Program-made: the position numbers and the translations under genes | The notes under the pieces: model-generated | Databases searched by the model: none | Told to the model about the DNA's origin: nothing | Seen by the model: the letters and a program-made list of their open reading frames with translations, nothing else | Assembly (NCBI RefSeq): GCF_000027005.1 | Contig: NC_012963.1 | Span: 744,001-808,000 of the forward strand | Origin: Komagataella phaffii GS115 | Taxonomy: Eukaryota > Ascomycota > Pichiomycetes > Pichiales > Pichiaceae | Direction: 5' to 3' | Length of the DNA stretch: 64,000 nt | Shown here: piece by piece, positions 28,679 to 38,966 of the stretch | How positions within the stretch are numbered: the stretch's first letter is position 1 | How the letters are laid out: each line of letters begins with the position of its first letter

Positions 28679-29187
28679 TCGATAATATTACCATTTAGCA
28701 AGTAGCAATAAAAAATGAAATGAATTAACAAAAACTGATGGACGAGTTGGGAATCGAACCCAAGACCTCTCCCATGCTAAGGGAGCGCGCTACCAACTAC
28801 GCCACACGCCCAAAAATATGGAGGCTGGAATGAGCATGAAAAGTTCTAGTAGGATCATGAAAGGGTGACTGAAAACTGTCCATCGGCCCCAAGTTTGATA
28901 AGGCAGGGGTTTGAGTATCTACTAATTATCCACAGGACCCAGTGAAGTAGTCGAATTCTGTCTCATCGGTTTTCAAATTGTCAAGGCTAAATTATTACAC
29001 CGCAGTTTACCAGTATGCAGAACAGATGCCTTTGATCTTAGTAGTAACAAAGATAAAGCTCCACAGATTTGAATCTTCTATTCTTTACTTAGTTCATCGA
29101 ATCTAGTTTAAAAATATGACCCACTTCAACTTCTGAGCGATCCCTTCCAACATCTGAAATTTACGATCGCGTCTGCCTTAACACGTA
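28679..29187. other. Intergenic region containing tRNA-Ala and the RNH202 promoter
   Basis: Apart from the tRNA at 28739-28811, nothing recognisable between 28812 and 29187, which is presumably the RNH202 upstream region. Confidence 0.4.
28739..28811 (-). tRNA. tRNA-Ala (AGC)
   Basis: 73 nt on the minus strand with a clover-leaf: acceptor GGGCGTG pairing with CTCGTCC including the G3-U70 alanine identity pair, anticodon stem CTCCC/GGGAG with loop TTAGCAT (anticodon AGC), and T-arm GGTTCGATTCC. The U6-U67 mismatch also occurs in the S. cerevisiae tRNA-Ala I remember. No intron. Five T's on the transcribed strand (28730-28734) just past the 3' end serve as Pol III terminator. Confidence 0.97.
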
Positions 29188-30231
29188 ATGACCTACCCAA
29201 CTATTGAGAACCAACCTGTTAAAACGTTCAAAGTTCTGTTCGTCAACCAAGACTCCTCGGAGAAATTGAAGTTTGTACAGCTAGATCATCCTAGATTGAA
29301 CGAACGGTGTGATTACCTTTACGATGAGCAAAATAATCAACTATACGAACTAAAAAGGTTCAATGGGGAACACGATAATCCTCATTCGAAGAAACACAGA
29401 GCTGTATACGACCATAGGGGATTCATGATAAGATCGTTAATATTTGCCGAAAAAGAGTCCATTGACGGGTATGTCGTGGAAAACAGTGAAATATTAGTGG
29501 CTACAAAGTTCAATGTTATCTATCTGCTGTTGAAATACTTCATAATGACAGAGCTGCGGGGTATGAACATTAATGAACTGGACGAGAGCAATCAAAGCGG
29601 GAGATTCTTAAATTTTGACGACTTAATAGAACAACTGCAGGAGAATTCGGTCTTCCAAGGTCTGCCAGAGGAATTTTTCGGCAGTCTTGAACCAAGTCTA
29701 AGTGAGATTTGCAAGGTCATAAGAGAAGGCGACGAGAATTATTATAGAGTGTCGCCAGCAGCTATTTTTCAGTTCTTGAACCGAAAGGTGGAAGCACTGC
29801 AGAAGAATCTACTAGAAACCGAAAACACAGTTAAACAGTTCCTCTCTTCGAAGTTGAGCAAACCAATCGATCAAGGCTCTACCAAAGAGGAGGAAGTTCC
29901 CCTAGAGATCCTCGACCTTGCAACCAAAAGAGCAGCAGTTCAACTCATATCGACATACTTACCTCAAAGCCTAGGAAATTGCCTTTTGGGACAATTTGAA
30001 AAGGATTGGGAGACATTATCTAATCATCAACTACTTGTGGAGAAAGCTTTTCAAGAAAGGCAGATAGCCGAAGAGAACCTTGCGAAATTGAACGAAAGCA
30101 TTGGCAATTCCAGCTCCTATTTTGGTAAACGCAAGAATCAAAAGACGCTTGCAGCTCCTAAACCCAAAGTAAAGAAAGTAGCCGTTGGCAAGGGAGCACT
30201 GGATGGGTTCTTTAGGGCCAAAGCCAAGTAG
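29188..30231 (+). CDS. RNH202: RNase H2 subunit B (Rnh202)
   Basis: 347 residues. The N-terminal triple-barrel region is recognisable from FKVLFVNQD and the SLIFAEKESIDGYVVENSEILVATKFNVIYLLLKYF-like block (in pieces: GYVVENSEILVATKFN then a hydrophobic strand), which corresponds to the conserved 'G-x-V...ATPFDPLFLLL' part of the B subunit. A helical middle follows. The C terminus reads KGALDGFF at 335-342, a good PCNA-interacting (PIP-box) pattern apart from Lys in place of Gln. RNase H2 removes ribonucleotides from DNA and cuts RNA-DNA hybrids; subunit B gives the PCNA link. Tandem with VMS1 (86 bp to its ATG). Confidence 0.85.
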   Translation: MTYPTIENQPVKTFKVLFVNQDSSEKLKFVQLDHPRLNERCDYLYDEQNNQLYELKRFNGEHDNPHSKKHRAVYDHRGFMIRSLIFAEKESIDGYVVENSEILVATKFNVIYLLLKYFIMTELRGMNINELDESNQSGRFLNFDDLIEQLQENSVFQGLPEEFFGSLEPSLSEICKVIREGDENYYRVSPAAIFQFLNRKVEALQKNLLETENTVKQFLSSKLSKPIDQGSTKEEEVPLEILDLATKRAAVQLISTYLPQSLGNCLLGQFEKDWETLSNHQLLVEKAFQERQIAEENLAKLNESIGNSSSYFGKRKNQKTLAAPKPKVKKVAVGKGALDGFFRAKAK

Positions 30232-30317
30232 AGAGTAGACTTAACACATTCGAGGGTAAGTAAGACATAATTTATTTGGTGCGCTGCGCAACTCTATCTA
30301 GATCCACCATTCTATCA

Positions 30318-32147
30318 ATGTTCAAGAAACATGAGCTCTACGTGTATGATTTACCAGTGAAGATCCTCGATTCAATCAAAGTATTGTACTTCGACTCTTT
30401 TTCAACGATTTCGAAAGCTCCAGAGGCCAAAGAACTGCAATCAAATGAACCGAAGGTAGACTCCAATATTTGTCGAGTTTGTCAAAAAGAACTGAATAAG
30501 AACGACTCAGAACAGTTTAGATCCCATGTTCAAAGTGATTTGCATAGACTCAATCTGAAGAGACAGGCGGCAAACCTTCCCATTGTGAATGAGGAGGAAT
30601 TTGAACGTTTAGTTCAAGATGACGATAATGTATCGATATCTGGATCAGACTACGACTCAGAGGATGATTTGGGTAAAGACGAATTTGCCTCCGAGAAGTC
30701 ACGTTTGGAGACAATAACTGAAGACTATGGTGATCTTTCTTTGAACGACGTGAGTTTTTTGAATACAAAGTCACCATATATATGCTTCTCCTCAGACTTA
30801 CTTCCAGCTGAAAAATGTTTTGGTATCTACAAAACGATATTTACTGATCTAGATAATTCCAAAGATCCACGGAAATTGTTACAGGATTTGAACTCTCAGA
30901 AGGATAAAGATAGTCACATTTCAGCGCTGTTCATGATCGGTGGAGGTCATTTTGCCGGTGCCATTATCTCCCACAAACGTAGGAATGTCAAGGGGAACAA
31001 AGGCTCTGAAGATCAACTTTTGGAGCAATCGGTGGAGCTTGTTGAGCATAAAACATTCCATAGGTATACGACAAGACGTAAACAAGGTGGTTCTCAAAGT
31101 GCCAGTGACAATGGTAAGGGAAAGGCCAACTCTGCTGGAGCCTCTTTGAGACGCTATAATGAAGCTGAGTTGCAGAAAGACGTTAGAGAACTGTTGGGTA
31201 ACTGGGCCCATTATTTGAAAGATTGTCAGTCTGTATTCATTAGAGCCAATGGATCCTCTAATAGAAACATCCTGGTGGGATATGAATCTGCGCCGTTACA
31301 GAACAATGATCCTAGAGTCAAATCCTTCCCCTTCACTACAAAAAGAGCTACTTCCTCCGCGCTTAAAAAAGCTTGGGTTCAGCTGACTCATTTAACAATC
31401 TTGGATACGCCAAAGAGTGATGAAAAGTTAAAGCAGAAACTTCTTAAACAGCAAGAAAATATCACCAAGTCCAGATCCGGTGGTAGGAAAGACTCTCAAA
31501 AAGACTCAAAGCTAGACCCAGAAGAAATACATACGGCTGAAATTGTGTCTCTTATAGAAAAGTCCAGAGCTCCAGCTCTGATAGCATACTTCAGGAAGAA
31601 CAAATTGGCTACGGATTTTACACTGAAGCCAGAACAAAAATTCTCTAGTGTTTCAACTCCACTTCATTATGCAGCAGCACATGGATCACCCCATATTTGC
31701 CAAGTGCTTCTAGTTAACCTCAAGGCTGATCCAACGATTACCAATTCGACAGGGCGAACACCCTGTGAGATTTCAGCTAGTACACAAATCAGAAGAGCCT
31801 TCCAAGTTGCAAGAAAGACTCTTGGTGAATCTGCTTGGGATTGGGAGAAGGCAAATGTTGGACCTCCAAAATCTAAAGACGAATTTGATCAAGAAGATGC
31901 CGAGGTTTCCAAGGCTGAAGATGAAAGAAAAAGGATGATAATTGAAGAGAAATTGGCAGAAACCAGGCAAAAGTTTGAGAACCAGTACCAAGAAAGGTAT
32001 GGTTCGGGGACTAAGTTACAGCAGTTCAATACGGTTACTCAACAAACAAACTTAAGTTCCTTATCAGACGATCAAAAACTAAGGTTAATGAGAGAGCAGA
32101 GGGCGAGGGCTGCCGAAGCTAGAATGAAGTCTTTACAGAATAAATAG
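30318..32147 (+). CDS. VMS1: Vms1 peptidyl-tRNA endonuclease of ribosome quality control
   Basis: 609 residues from the ATG at 30318 (the frame opens 14 codons earlier without ATG). Yeast Vms1 is 632. Domains: an N-terminal leucine-rich YDLP segment; a C2H2 zinc finger (Cys52, Cys55, His70, His76); the eRF1-like VLRF1 core starting near FMIGGGHFAGAIISH and containing the catalytic Gln in the GGSQS loop; ankyrin repeats (TPLHYAAAHGSPHICQVLL); a coiled coil; and a terminal VIM motif REQRARAAEAR fitting RX5AAX2R, which binds Cdc48. Vms1 cleaves the tRNA 3' end on stalled 60S subunits and acts in mitochondrial protein quality control. Confidence 0.92.
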   Translation: MFKKHELYVYDLPVKILDSIKVLYFDSFSTISKAPEAKELQSNEPKVDSNICRVCQKELNKNDSEQFRSHVQSDLHRLNLKRQAANLPIVNEEEFERLVQDDDNVSISGSDYDSEDDLGKDEFASEKSRLETITEDYGDLSLNDVSFLNTKSPYICFSSDLLPAEKCFGIYKTIFTDLDNSKDPRKLLQDLNSQKDKDSHISALFMIGGGHFAGAIISHKRRNVKGNKGSEDQLLEQSVELVEHKTFHRYTTRRKQGGSQSASDNGKGKANSAGASLRRYNEAELQKDVRELLGNWAHYLKDCQSVFIRANGSSNRNILVGYESAPLQNNDPRVKSFPFTTKRATSSALKKAWVQLTHLTILDTPKSDEKLKQKLLKQQENITKSRSGGRKDSQKDSKLDPEEIHTAEIVSLIEKSRAPALIAYFRKNKLATDFTLKPEQKFSSVSTPLHYAAAHGSPHICQVLLVNLKADPTITNSTGRTPCEISASTQIRRAFQVARKTLGESAWDWEKANVGPPKSKDEFDQEDAEVSKAEDERKRMIIEEKLAETRQKFENQYQERYGSGTKLQQFNTVTQQTNLSSLSDDQKLRLMREQRARAAEARMKSLQNK

Positions 32148-32350
32148 ATTTGGCATGAGATAATCCATCCACTAATATTAATTTTCTTCAAAGAACACAT
32201 GATGTAGTAACGTAGTCATGATTATGAAATCAAGGTATTGTATGATTCCATATTGAGTTGAGATAGCTTATTAGTAGCGGATCTCTGTGTCAGTAGAGTT
32301 ACTGATTCTCCTTGGACATGTGGAACAATAAACTACTCAAACTATCTGGA

Positions 32351-32423
32351 GCCCGCGTAGCGTAATGGTTAACGCGTTTGACTTCGAATCAAAAGATTCT
32401 GGGTTCGAGTCCCAGCGTGGGCT
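32351..32423 (+). tRNA. tRNA-Arg (TCG)
   Basis: 73 nt: acceptor GCCCGCG/CGTGGGC, anticodon stem TTTGA/TCAAA with loop CTTCGAA (anticodon TCG, reading CGA and possibly CGG), T-arm GGTTCGAGTCC. The discriminator base is T. No intron. A run of ten T's at 32432-32441 is the Pol III terminator. Differs at only five positions from the tRNA-Arg(TCT) at 37160. Confidence 0.95.
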
Positions 32424-32431
32424 CAATTCAG

Positions 32432-32441
32432 TTTTTTTTTT
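32432..32441 (+). terminator. Pol III T-run terminator of tRNA-Arg(TCG)
   Basis: Ten consecutive T's starting nine bases after the tRNA 3' end. Confidence 0.8.
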
Positions 32442-32542
32442 CTTGCTTCGCTCTACTTTTTCAGTGTGTTCATCATCAATACCACAAGTCAGAAGACAAT
32501 CAAGACACCAAACAATCATACTATCCAATAAGTTTACATACA

Positions 32543-35500
32543 CTAACTATCTTCCTTGGGATATTGATCGGAGTAATCAACCTTTACGACCAATTCTCCG
32601 CCAGAAGTTAAACTAACTTTAATCTCATCCTCATTAGTCTTCTCGATAACATCACTAAGTTCTAGTGAACCTGTAGCAAGTGTAATATTCTTACTAAAAG
32701 TGTGACTAGCTTTGATTTCAAAAGTCAACGATGAGTCAGCAGCTGCATTAAACGTGGTGCCTTCATTCCAGATGATGTTTCCATCTTTTGTTTTGTGGGA
32801 GGCAGTGCGCAGTACCTCCTTTCTTCTGGAAGGTGATGTGACCAAGACTCTGACTAATAAAGAGTTTTTCGCATCCATGCCAGATAATGAGACAATCTCA
32901 ACAGATCCCTTGGATACATTCTGTTTAGAAGCTCCAGAGACGCTTGCTTGTTCAGAAGAGACGATCGATCTCGGTCTGGATTGTATCACTTTAACAGGTG
33001 ATCCATTCTGAACTGGAGTCCTACCCCCATTTCTTAAGCTTTGGACATCAGATCCCAAATTAGAGGTGGCAGAACTATCAGTGTTCTGAGCTCTACTGGC
33101 TCTTGGTAGGGGAGGAGCGCCAAGTGGAATGAAAGTGTCCTTAGGGTGGTGACTATTTCTGGAGAATGTTGAACTTGCTCCGGATTTGACAGATCTCAAA
33201 GAGGTCAAGTCCGCTGTTTCGTCGTGCTTCTCTTGCTTTTTCTTGGAGGGCACTAAGACGTTCTTAACACCCTTGAAAACGCCACCACCTACAACTCCAA
33301 CAGTGCCACCAATAATGTTAGCTGCGCCACCAATAACCTTGACTGGAGCTGTAGCGACCTTCTCAATTCCACTCTGTCCCATAATCTCAATTGGTGGTCT
33401 GACATATTCGGGGTGGAATGTTCCTCTTAACCGAACAGAACCTTGAGTATCCAATTCGACTTTAAATTCTTGAGTCTCATCCACAGCGAGGTTTTCTAAC
33501 GGGAGATTCTTTTCACCCAAGAAATCATTATCACCGGCAAAATCCCAGTCATAAACTGCGATTGTAACCTTGGATCTCGATCTAGATGGAACGTAGAATC
33601 TTGTTGATTCATCCCATGTAGGGTCCAAAGTTCTCTTGATCTTGTCAGTGCAGTATATCTCTTGTCCGTCTAATAGAACCTTGGCCATTGGATCAGATTT
33701 GCCGTTACTATCTGCAGACAATAAATTAGCTGCATCAAGTATTTCAAGGGTAAGGAAACCAGAGTCTGCCATAAGTTCTGACTGTGGTAGTTCCACTGAC
33801 AATGGAAGAAAGTCCAATTCGACCTGCAATTTCTGGCCAGCAAAAGTTAAGTCAATATCTTTACCATAACCTCTCTGAAGAAGATCCCGAGTTGCAAAAG
33901 ATTGCTCTCCAATTATGTCATCTTGCTCCTTTGCAATAGCACGTTTAGAGATACGAATGATAGTTTGTGAATTCTCAAGGTCACGTACGAAAACTTGAGC
34001 CACATCCGGAGACGTAATGGATCGTCCTTGTGAACGAGCAGAAATGTAAGAGGGGAAAGCTAGCTCATCAAACAAAAGTTGAACATACACATCCGGTTTG
34101 GTGAATTTTCCCTTTTTGATCTGTACACCCATGGAACCAGAATTGTACTCTAGTAATTGTTCCAGCGATAGCTTTTGCTTTGGAATTTCGTCGAGATCGT
34201 CATCAACTTCCACCCATTCATACTTCTTAGGATTCTTCTTGAATAGCTCTTCCATTTGCTCTAGTTTTTTTTGCTCCTGTAATTCCTTTTCTTTTCTTTC
34301 CTCCTTTGTCCTCTCAAGTTCCTCCAGTTCAGTATTTGTATAAACTGGTAGCATTGGGATGAAAGACATTGAGTAGTATATGGTTCCTTTCTTCTTCTTT
34401 GACTTTTTGATTTCTAAAGGTTGAGACAAAACCTTTTTAGCACCATCATAAGCCATGAATTTTCCATCGTCGGACTTTTTTACAAAAGAACTCAATTGCA
34501 CTTTGGCAGACCCAAGCAGCTTGTCTTTACTTCTCTTTTCAGCATCCATAACATCAAGAGAGAACACCTGGTTCATTGAGGTCACTGGGAAGTACATGCA
34601 TTCCTCCCAAACCGGAGTAGTTGTAGTTTCACGGACAGTGGTTCTATATTTCAATCTACCATTGACCATAACCCTAACGTAAGGATCTACCTTTCCAACA
34701 GTCTTGGTATTTAAAACATCATCAGCATTTCTTATGTGCAGTCTCGCAACTCCAAATGGAGGAACGAAGTTAGTACTGGCATCAGCACCACTGAGTGCTA
34801 AACCTTTCCACTGGGCAGTTAGTTTATACTCACCCTGAGGTTTCAGCTTGATAGTGGCAGAGTCATCCAGACTAGTAGCAATTAGCTCATCAAGATTTCC
34901 CTTGAAACTTCCCACTACAGGGTCTTCAACAAGACCAGATTTGGTCCTCACAATTAACTCGACTCTGGACTTTGACTTGGCAAATATAAACTTCTCCAAA
35001 GATTCTTCCCAATTTGGCTCAATTGTATTTTGTATGATACGAGTCTTGGTAACAAGCTCCCCATTCAAATACAGCTCAGAATACGCAGATAATTTACCAG
35101 TCACGGATGACACGAGACTCAAATCGGTGGCACCTTGCAACAGTAATTTAAGGACACCAGATTCTGTATCAGGAGGTTCTTCTTTGGAACCATCGGCTAA
35201 CTCTTCACCTTCTAAAACAGGGAACCAACGGATATCATAACTTAGAGAGCCTCTTGTTTTGCCTCCCATTTTCAGTTTTGATGTTTGACCGAGAATGACT
35301 TCCTGTTGAACAACGTTGTCCAAGGAATAACTCGTAGATCCGATAAGTTTGGGCCCTTTGTTAGAGTCGTGGTGGTAAACCTCGAAATATAGTTTTTGCA
35401 TCAAAGATGTGACTAAAATATACTTCGTTTCTTTCCAATAAGGAGAAGTGGTGTTGGTCTTGATGTCTGTGGTGAACTTTTCTATACTCTTGTTTCTCCG

Positions 35501-36752
35501 TAAATAGCGATACGAATGGATCACAGTCTTTTGTGGATTTAAGGTCATCTGCTCTGTTTATAGTCACGGCAAGAACACCGATAGTGTCCTGCACTTGCTC
35601 TTCTAACAGTTGCTCAACATCAATATCGAGAGAGTTTGGCGCATATAGCATTGGTCTTAAGTTAGAATGAATCAAAGTGTTAACAAATGAAGATAAGCCT
35701 GGAATTAAAGACATGATGTCCAATCCGAAGGTATCGCCTCCAACAGGTTTAAGGGAGTACGCAATTTCAGGTGGTTCCAAGAAACTCACTGAGACCAGCT
35801 TGATATTAGGAAAATGATCACCGATTTTGATTGTGACTCTCATCTTTCCTACGAACTGCATGTTCTCCACAAGGATTGGCAAATTCTTGGAGACAAAAGC
35901 CTTTCCAACTCTCACACCCAAAGCGACCTTAGGATCGATCTTCTTTTTGATTTCATTTTTGGTCATGTCATCCGTATCATTGGGAGCAAACGAGAAATCC
36001 CAGTCCATTTGGTAAACGTCTTTACCTAGCTTTGGATAAGATTTGACAGAGTTGATTGTAGGAGATTTTGAACCCAAGGTAAATTGATCCAAACTCAGAG
36101 CGTCGATACCAAATCCAGGGGCGGCATCTTTCAAGACGTCGTTGGCCGCCTTTTTCACTTGCTCCGATAGGACAGGCATATAAATGATCCAGAACTTGGC
36201 TAAGAAGGAGTTAAGCCATTGCATGGTTTCAGTTCCGTTCTCTAGAAGCTGCACAGACTGAACTCTATTCATATCGTCATGAATATTCCTGTTGAATCTG
36301 GACACCTCCAGACGATAAACTTGGATAGCATAAAATACAACTAGGATAAGAGACCATAGACCCAATCCAATTCTGGCAACGAAGTAAGCCCAAAGACATG
36401 TGCCTATCATTAACGATGTATTCCAATACCAGTCAGAGTAGTACCTGTCGATTACAAAATGTTCAATGAATCTGTTCTCCTTCTGAAGATCACGGGCAGA
36501 AAAGGTACTAGAGTCTTCTGAGCTAGGGTCCCTGAAGCAACCTATTCTTTCCCAAGGAAAATCCTTAACCATTTGCCTGCGAGCATCTTGCCTGGCTGCT
36601 TTCATCTTAGCCTCACTATCTAAATGGCTCAATCCAAGCCTCTGGTTGAGCTCATCAGAGGGCGTCGAGGGAGTTTTCTTCTTTTTCAAATCCTGGAGAT
36701 AGTTAGTAGCTTGCTTCCCTATCGAGTGAAACCAGATTCTTAATCTGCTCAT
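32543..36752 (-). pseudogene. Tricalbin (SMP and multiple C2 domains), frameshifted in this sequence
   Basis: Two overlapping minus-strand frames encode one tricalbin. The first (ATG 36752) carries a hydrophobic hairpin near residues 114-145, an SMP lipid-transfer domain and the start of the first C2 domain up to DCDPFVSL. The second, from about 35475 to the stop at 32543, completes that C2 (TDIKTNTTSPYWKET) and adds further C2 domains. Skipping one base in the GGTGAACTTT stretch (35471-35480) joins them into about 1402 residues; yeast tricalbins are 1178-1545. Tricalbins tether cortical ER to the plasma membrane and transfer lipids. Which of TCB1/2/3 this is remains open. The break is either an assembly error or a real lesion; no intron signals fit. 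Confidence 0.82.
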
Positions 36753-37445
36753 ATACACTGTGCAGACGACGTGATTTACTTACTGAACTCATCAAAGCCG
36801 GTCAATTAGTGTTGAAGGGGAAAACGAGACGGAAGCAATTAGATAATGGTAAGTTATTTGCTCTTAGACTATTGCTCTTTGAAATATTAACGGAGATCAT
36901 TTCGATTGTTCCATGAACTGCAGGGGAATTTCATGAAGCGTTACCCGGCCTCAAAATCCCATAGAACATGCAGAATGAACGATTACTGTTTTGAGCGTGA
37001 ACACCGCTATAAACCGGTCGCGTAATAGGTGAAGATGTGTTCAGTGTTGCATCAACGGAGGAAGCACGACTTGTAATGGAAGAATTGGTCAAATTGCAAC
37101 TAATTGAGTTCACATCTTTAGATTATGATAGAAAGCAATCAAAAATGGACGTGAAACATGCCTGCGTAGCGTAATGGTTAACGCGTTTGACTTCTAATCA
37201 AAAGATTCTGGGTTCGACTCCCAGCGTGGGTGGCTTGTTTACATCAATTTTTTTTCACCACCCAAATGATTCAATGATTTTCTCTAACCTATTAAGGATG
37301 TGCCAGTGCTTGCCATCTATGACAGGACTGAACACTGCCCATATTGCTACGCCTGATTTCTTAATACTCATTTCGTATTCATCGTAAATGAAAAATATAC
37401 AGATGGGAGAACAACTCACTAACCCGGATCACCCAGTCGTCACAT
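36753..37445. other. Intergenic region with tRNA-Arg(TCT)
   Basis: Tricalbin promoter on the left, tRNA at 37160-37232, CIT1 3' UTR on the right. Small ORFs here have no coding character. Confidence 0.4.
37160..37232 (+). tRNA. tRNA-Arg (TCT)
   Basis: 73 nt: acceptor GCCTGCG/CGTGGGT with G1-U72, U4-G69 and G5-U68 wobbles, anticodon loop CTTCTAA (anticodon TCT, reading AGA/AGG), T-arm GGTTCGACTCC, discriminator G. The G1-U72 pair and G73 agree with my memory of S. cerevisiae tRNA-Arg(UCU). No intron. Eight T's at 37248-37255 terminate transcription. Confidence 0.95.
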
Positions 37446-38855
37446 TTATTTACCAAGACCCTTAACCAGCTCAATGTACTTCTCAGTAGAGAAGGACTTG
37501 GGGCGCTCAATTGGAGCACCGACACCACGGTCAATGATCAACTGAGGCAGAACACCTAAAGCTCTGGAAACACCGAACAAAACGGTGTAGAATGACTCCT
37601 CAGTCAGACCGTAGTATTGCAACAAAACACCGGAATGAGAGTCCACATTTGGCCATGGGTTCTTGGTCTTACCGTGCTCGGTCAAGACAACTGGAGCAAC
37701 CTCATAAACAGCAGAAACCAACTTGAACAAGTCAAAGTCTGGCAAGTGCTTGAGAGCAAACTCACGTTGAGCAGTGTAACGTGGGTCAGTCTTTCTCAGA
37801 ACAGCATGTCCGTAACCTGGAACGACACGGCCAGCCTTAAGAGTGTCCCACAAGTACTTTTCAATCTTTTCCTTGGAGAAGTCACCGCCCAACTCCTTCT
37901 TGATTTGGAATAACCATTCCAAGACCTCCTGGTTGGCTCTGCCGTGCAGAGGACCAGCTAAACCGTTCAAACCAGCGGCGAAGGATAAGAATGGGGAAGA
38001 AAGAGCAGATCCAACCAAGTGAGTGGTGTGGGCAGAGACGTTACCACCTTCGTGATCGGAGTGGATAGACAGGTATAATCTCATCAGCTCAACGAACTCG
38101 GCGTTCTCACCGAAACCTAGCAAAGAGGCCAAGTTGGCAGAGTAGTCCTTGGATGGGTCAACAGATCCAACCTTTCCGTCTTTGAAGACGTTCTTGTAGA
38201 TTCTGGCAGCGATGTTTGGCAACTTGGCGATCAAGTCAATGGAGTCTTCGTAGGTGTACACCCAGTACTCCTTCTTGTTAACACCCTTGGCGTAAGCCTT
38301 GGCGAATTGTGACTCAGATTCTAAAGCAGTAACGGCGATAGAAAATTGAGCCATTGGGTGCAAAGTAGCTGGGGAACGGTCGATCAACTCCTCAACGTGC
38401 TTTGGAAGAGCGGAACGAGCAGCCAACTCCTCAGAGAAAGCCTTGGTTTGGGACTCAGTTGGGACCTCACCGGTCAACAACAGCCAGAAAAGAGCCTCTG
38501 GCAATGGCTCGTTTCCACCTGGAGCCTTTGGCAGCTCCTTTTGAATGTCTGGAATAGTTCTTCCTCTGAAACGGATTCCCTCAATTGGGTCCAAAACGGA
38601 TCCCTCCCACACGAGGCCCTTAATACCTCTCATACCACCGTAGGCCTGCTCAAGCAGAACCTCGCCGATGACAGTCTTGCCGTGCTCGGCCTTGAGCTGC
38701 TTGATCTGCTCAATCTTCTCAGGCAGAAGCTCAGCAAAACGCTCCTTCAAAGTGGGCTCTTTTGTAGAGTAAGCTCTGGCTCCCAGGAAGGAAACTCTGG
38801 AAATTTGGGCCTGGGTACGCAACGTACGCTGGGCAATTGATCTAATAGCGGACAT
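37446..38855 (-). CDS. CIT1: Mitochondrial citrate synthase
   Basis: 469 residues from the ATG at 38855 (an upstream in-frame codon is TTG). Residues 1-33 form an Arg-rich, acid-free presequence ([16 protein letters not shown]). Condensation of acetyl-CoA and oxaloacetate in the mitochondrial matrix. Active-site segments are present: [12 protein letters not shown] with the first His, [15 protein letters not shown] with the second His and substrate-binding Arg, and [13 protein letters not shown]. Biased codon use indicates high expression. A TATATATA box at 38956-38966 lies about 100 bp upstream. Two GGTCAC R-box-like motifs sit at 39341-39346 and 39582-39587. Confidence 0.96.
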   Translation of the reverse strand: MSAIRSIAQRTLRTQAQISRVSFLGARAYSTKEPTLKERFAELLPEKIEQIKQLKAEHGKTVIGEVLLEQAYGGMRGIKGLVWEGSVLDPIEGIRFRGRTIPDIQKELPKAPGGNEPLPEALFWLLLTGEVPTESQTKAFSEELAARSALPKHVEELIDRSPATLHPMAQFSIAVTALESESQFAKAYAKGVNKKEYWVYTYEDSIDLIAKLPNIAARIYKNVFKDGKVGSVDPSKDYSANLASLLGFGENAEFVELMRLYLSIHSDHEGGNVSAHTTHLVGSALSSPFLSFAAGLNGLAGPLHGRANQEVLEWLFQIKKELGGDFSKEKIEKYLWDTLKAGRVVPGYGHAVLRKTDPRYTAQREFALKHLPDFDLFKLVSAVYEVAPVVLTEHGKTKNPWPNVDSHSGVLLQYYGLTEESFYTVLFGVSRALGVLPQLIIDRGVGAPIERPKSFSTEKYIELVKGLGK

Positions 38856-38954
38856 GTTTGACAATACTTTTAAAAAAAACCCGAGGAGGATTACTGATAA
38901 TTAAAAGAAGGGGGAGAGGAAAAAAAGAGAATTCGACAAAAGATGACGAAAGAG

Positions 38955-38966
38955 CCCTATATATAT
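38955..38966 (-). promoter_or_regulatory. Probable TATA box of CIT1
   Basis: CTATATATATGA about 100 bp upstream of the CIT1 ATG, in the usual yeast TATA window and the strongest such element in the region. Confidence 0.55.

Larger units (their letters stand above)
32148..32542. other. Intergenic region with tRNA-Arg(TCG)
   Basis: Contains the VMS1 3' UTR, the tRNA gene at 32351-32423 and the converging 3' end of the tricalbin gene, whose stop is 119 bp beyond the tRNA. Nothing else recognised. Confidence 0.4.

Noticed and set aside
32365..32616. ORFs of 77-83 codons across tRNA-Arg(TCG)
   Set aside because: They are translations of the tRNA gene and its T-run.
38346..38840. 164-codon ORF antisense to citrate synthase
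   Set aside because: Same codon-bias shadow effect; Trp/Gln/Ser/Leu-rich translation with no recognisable motif.
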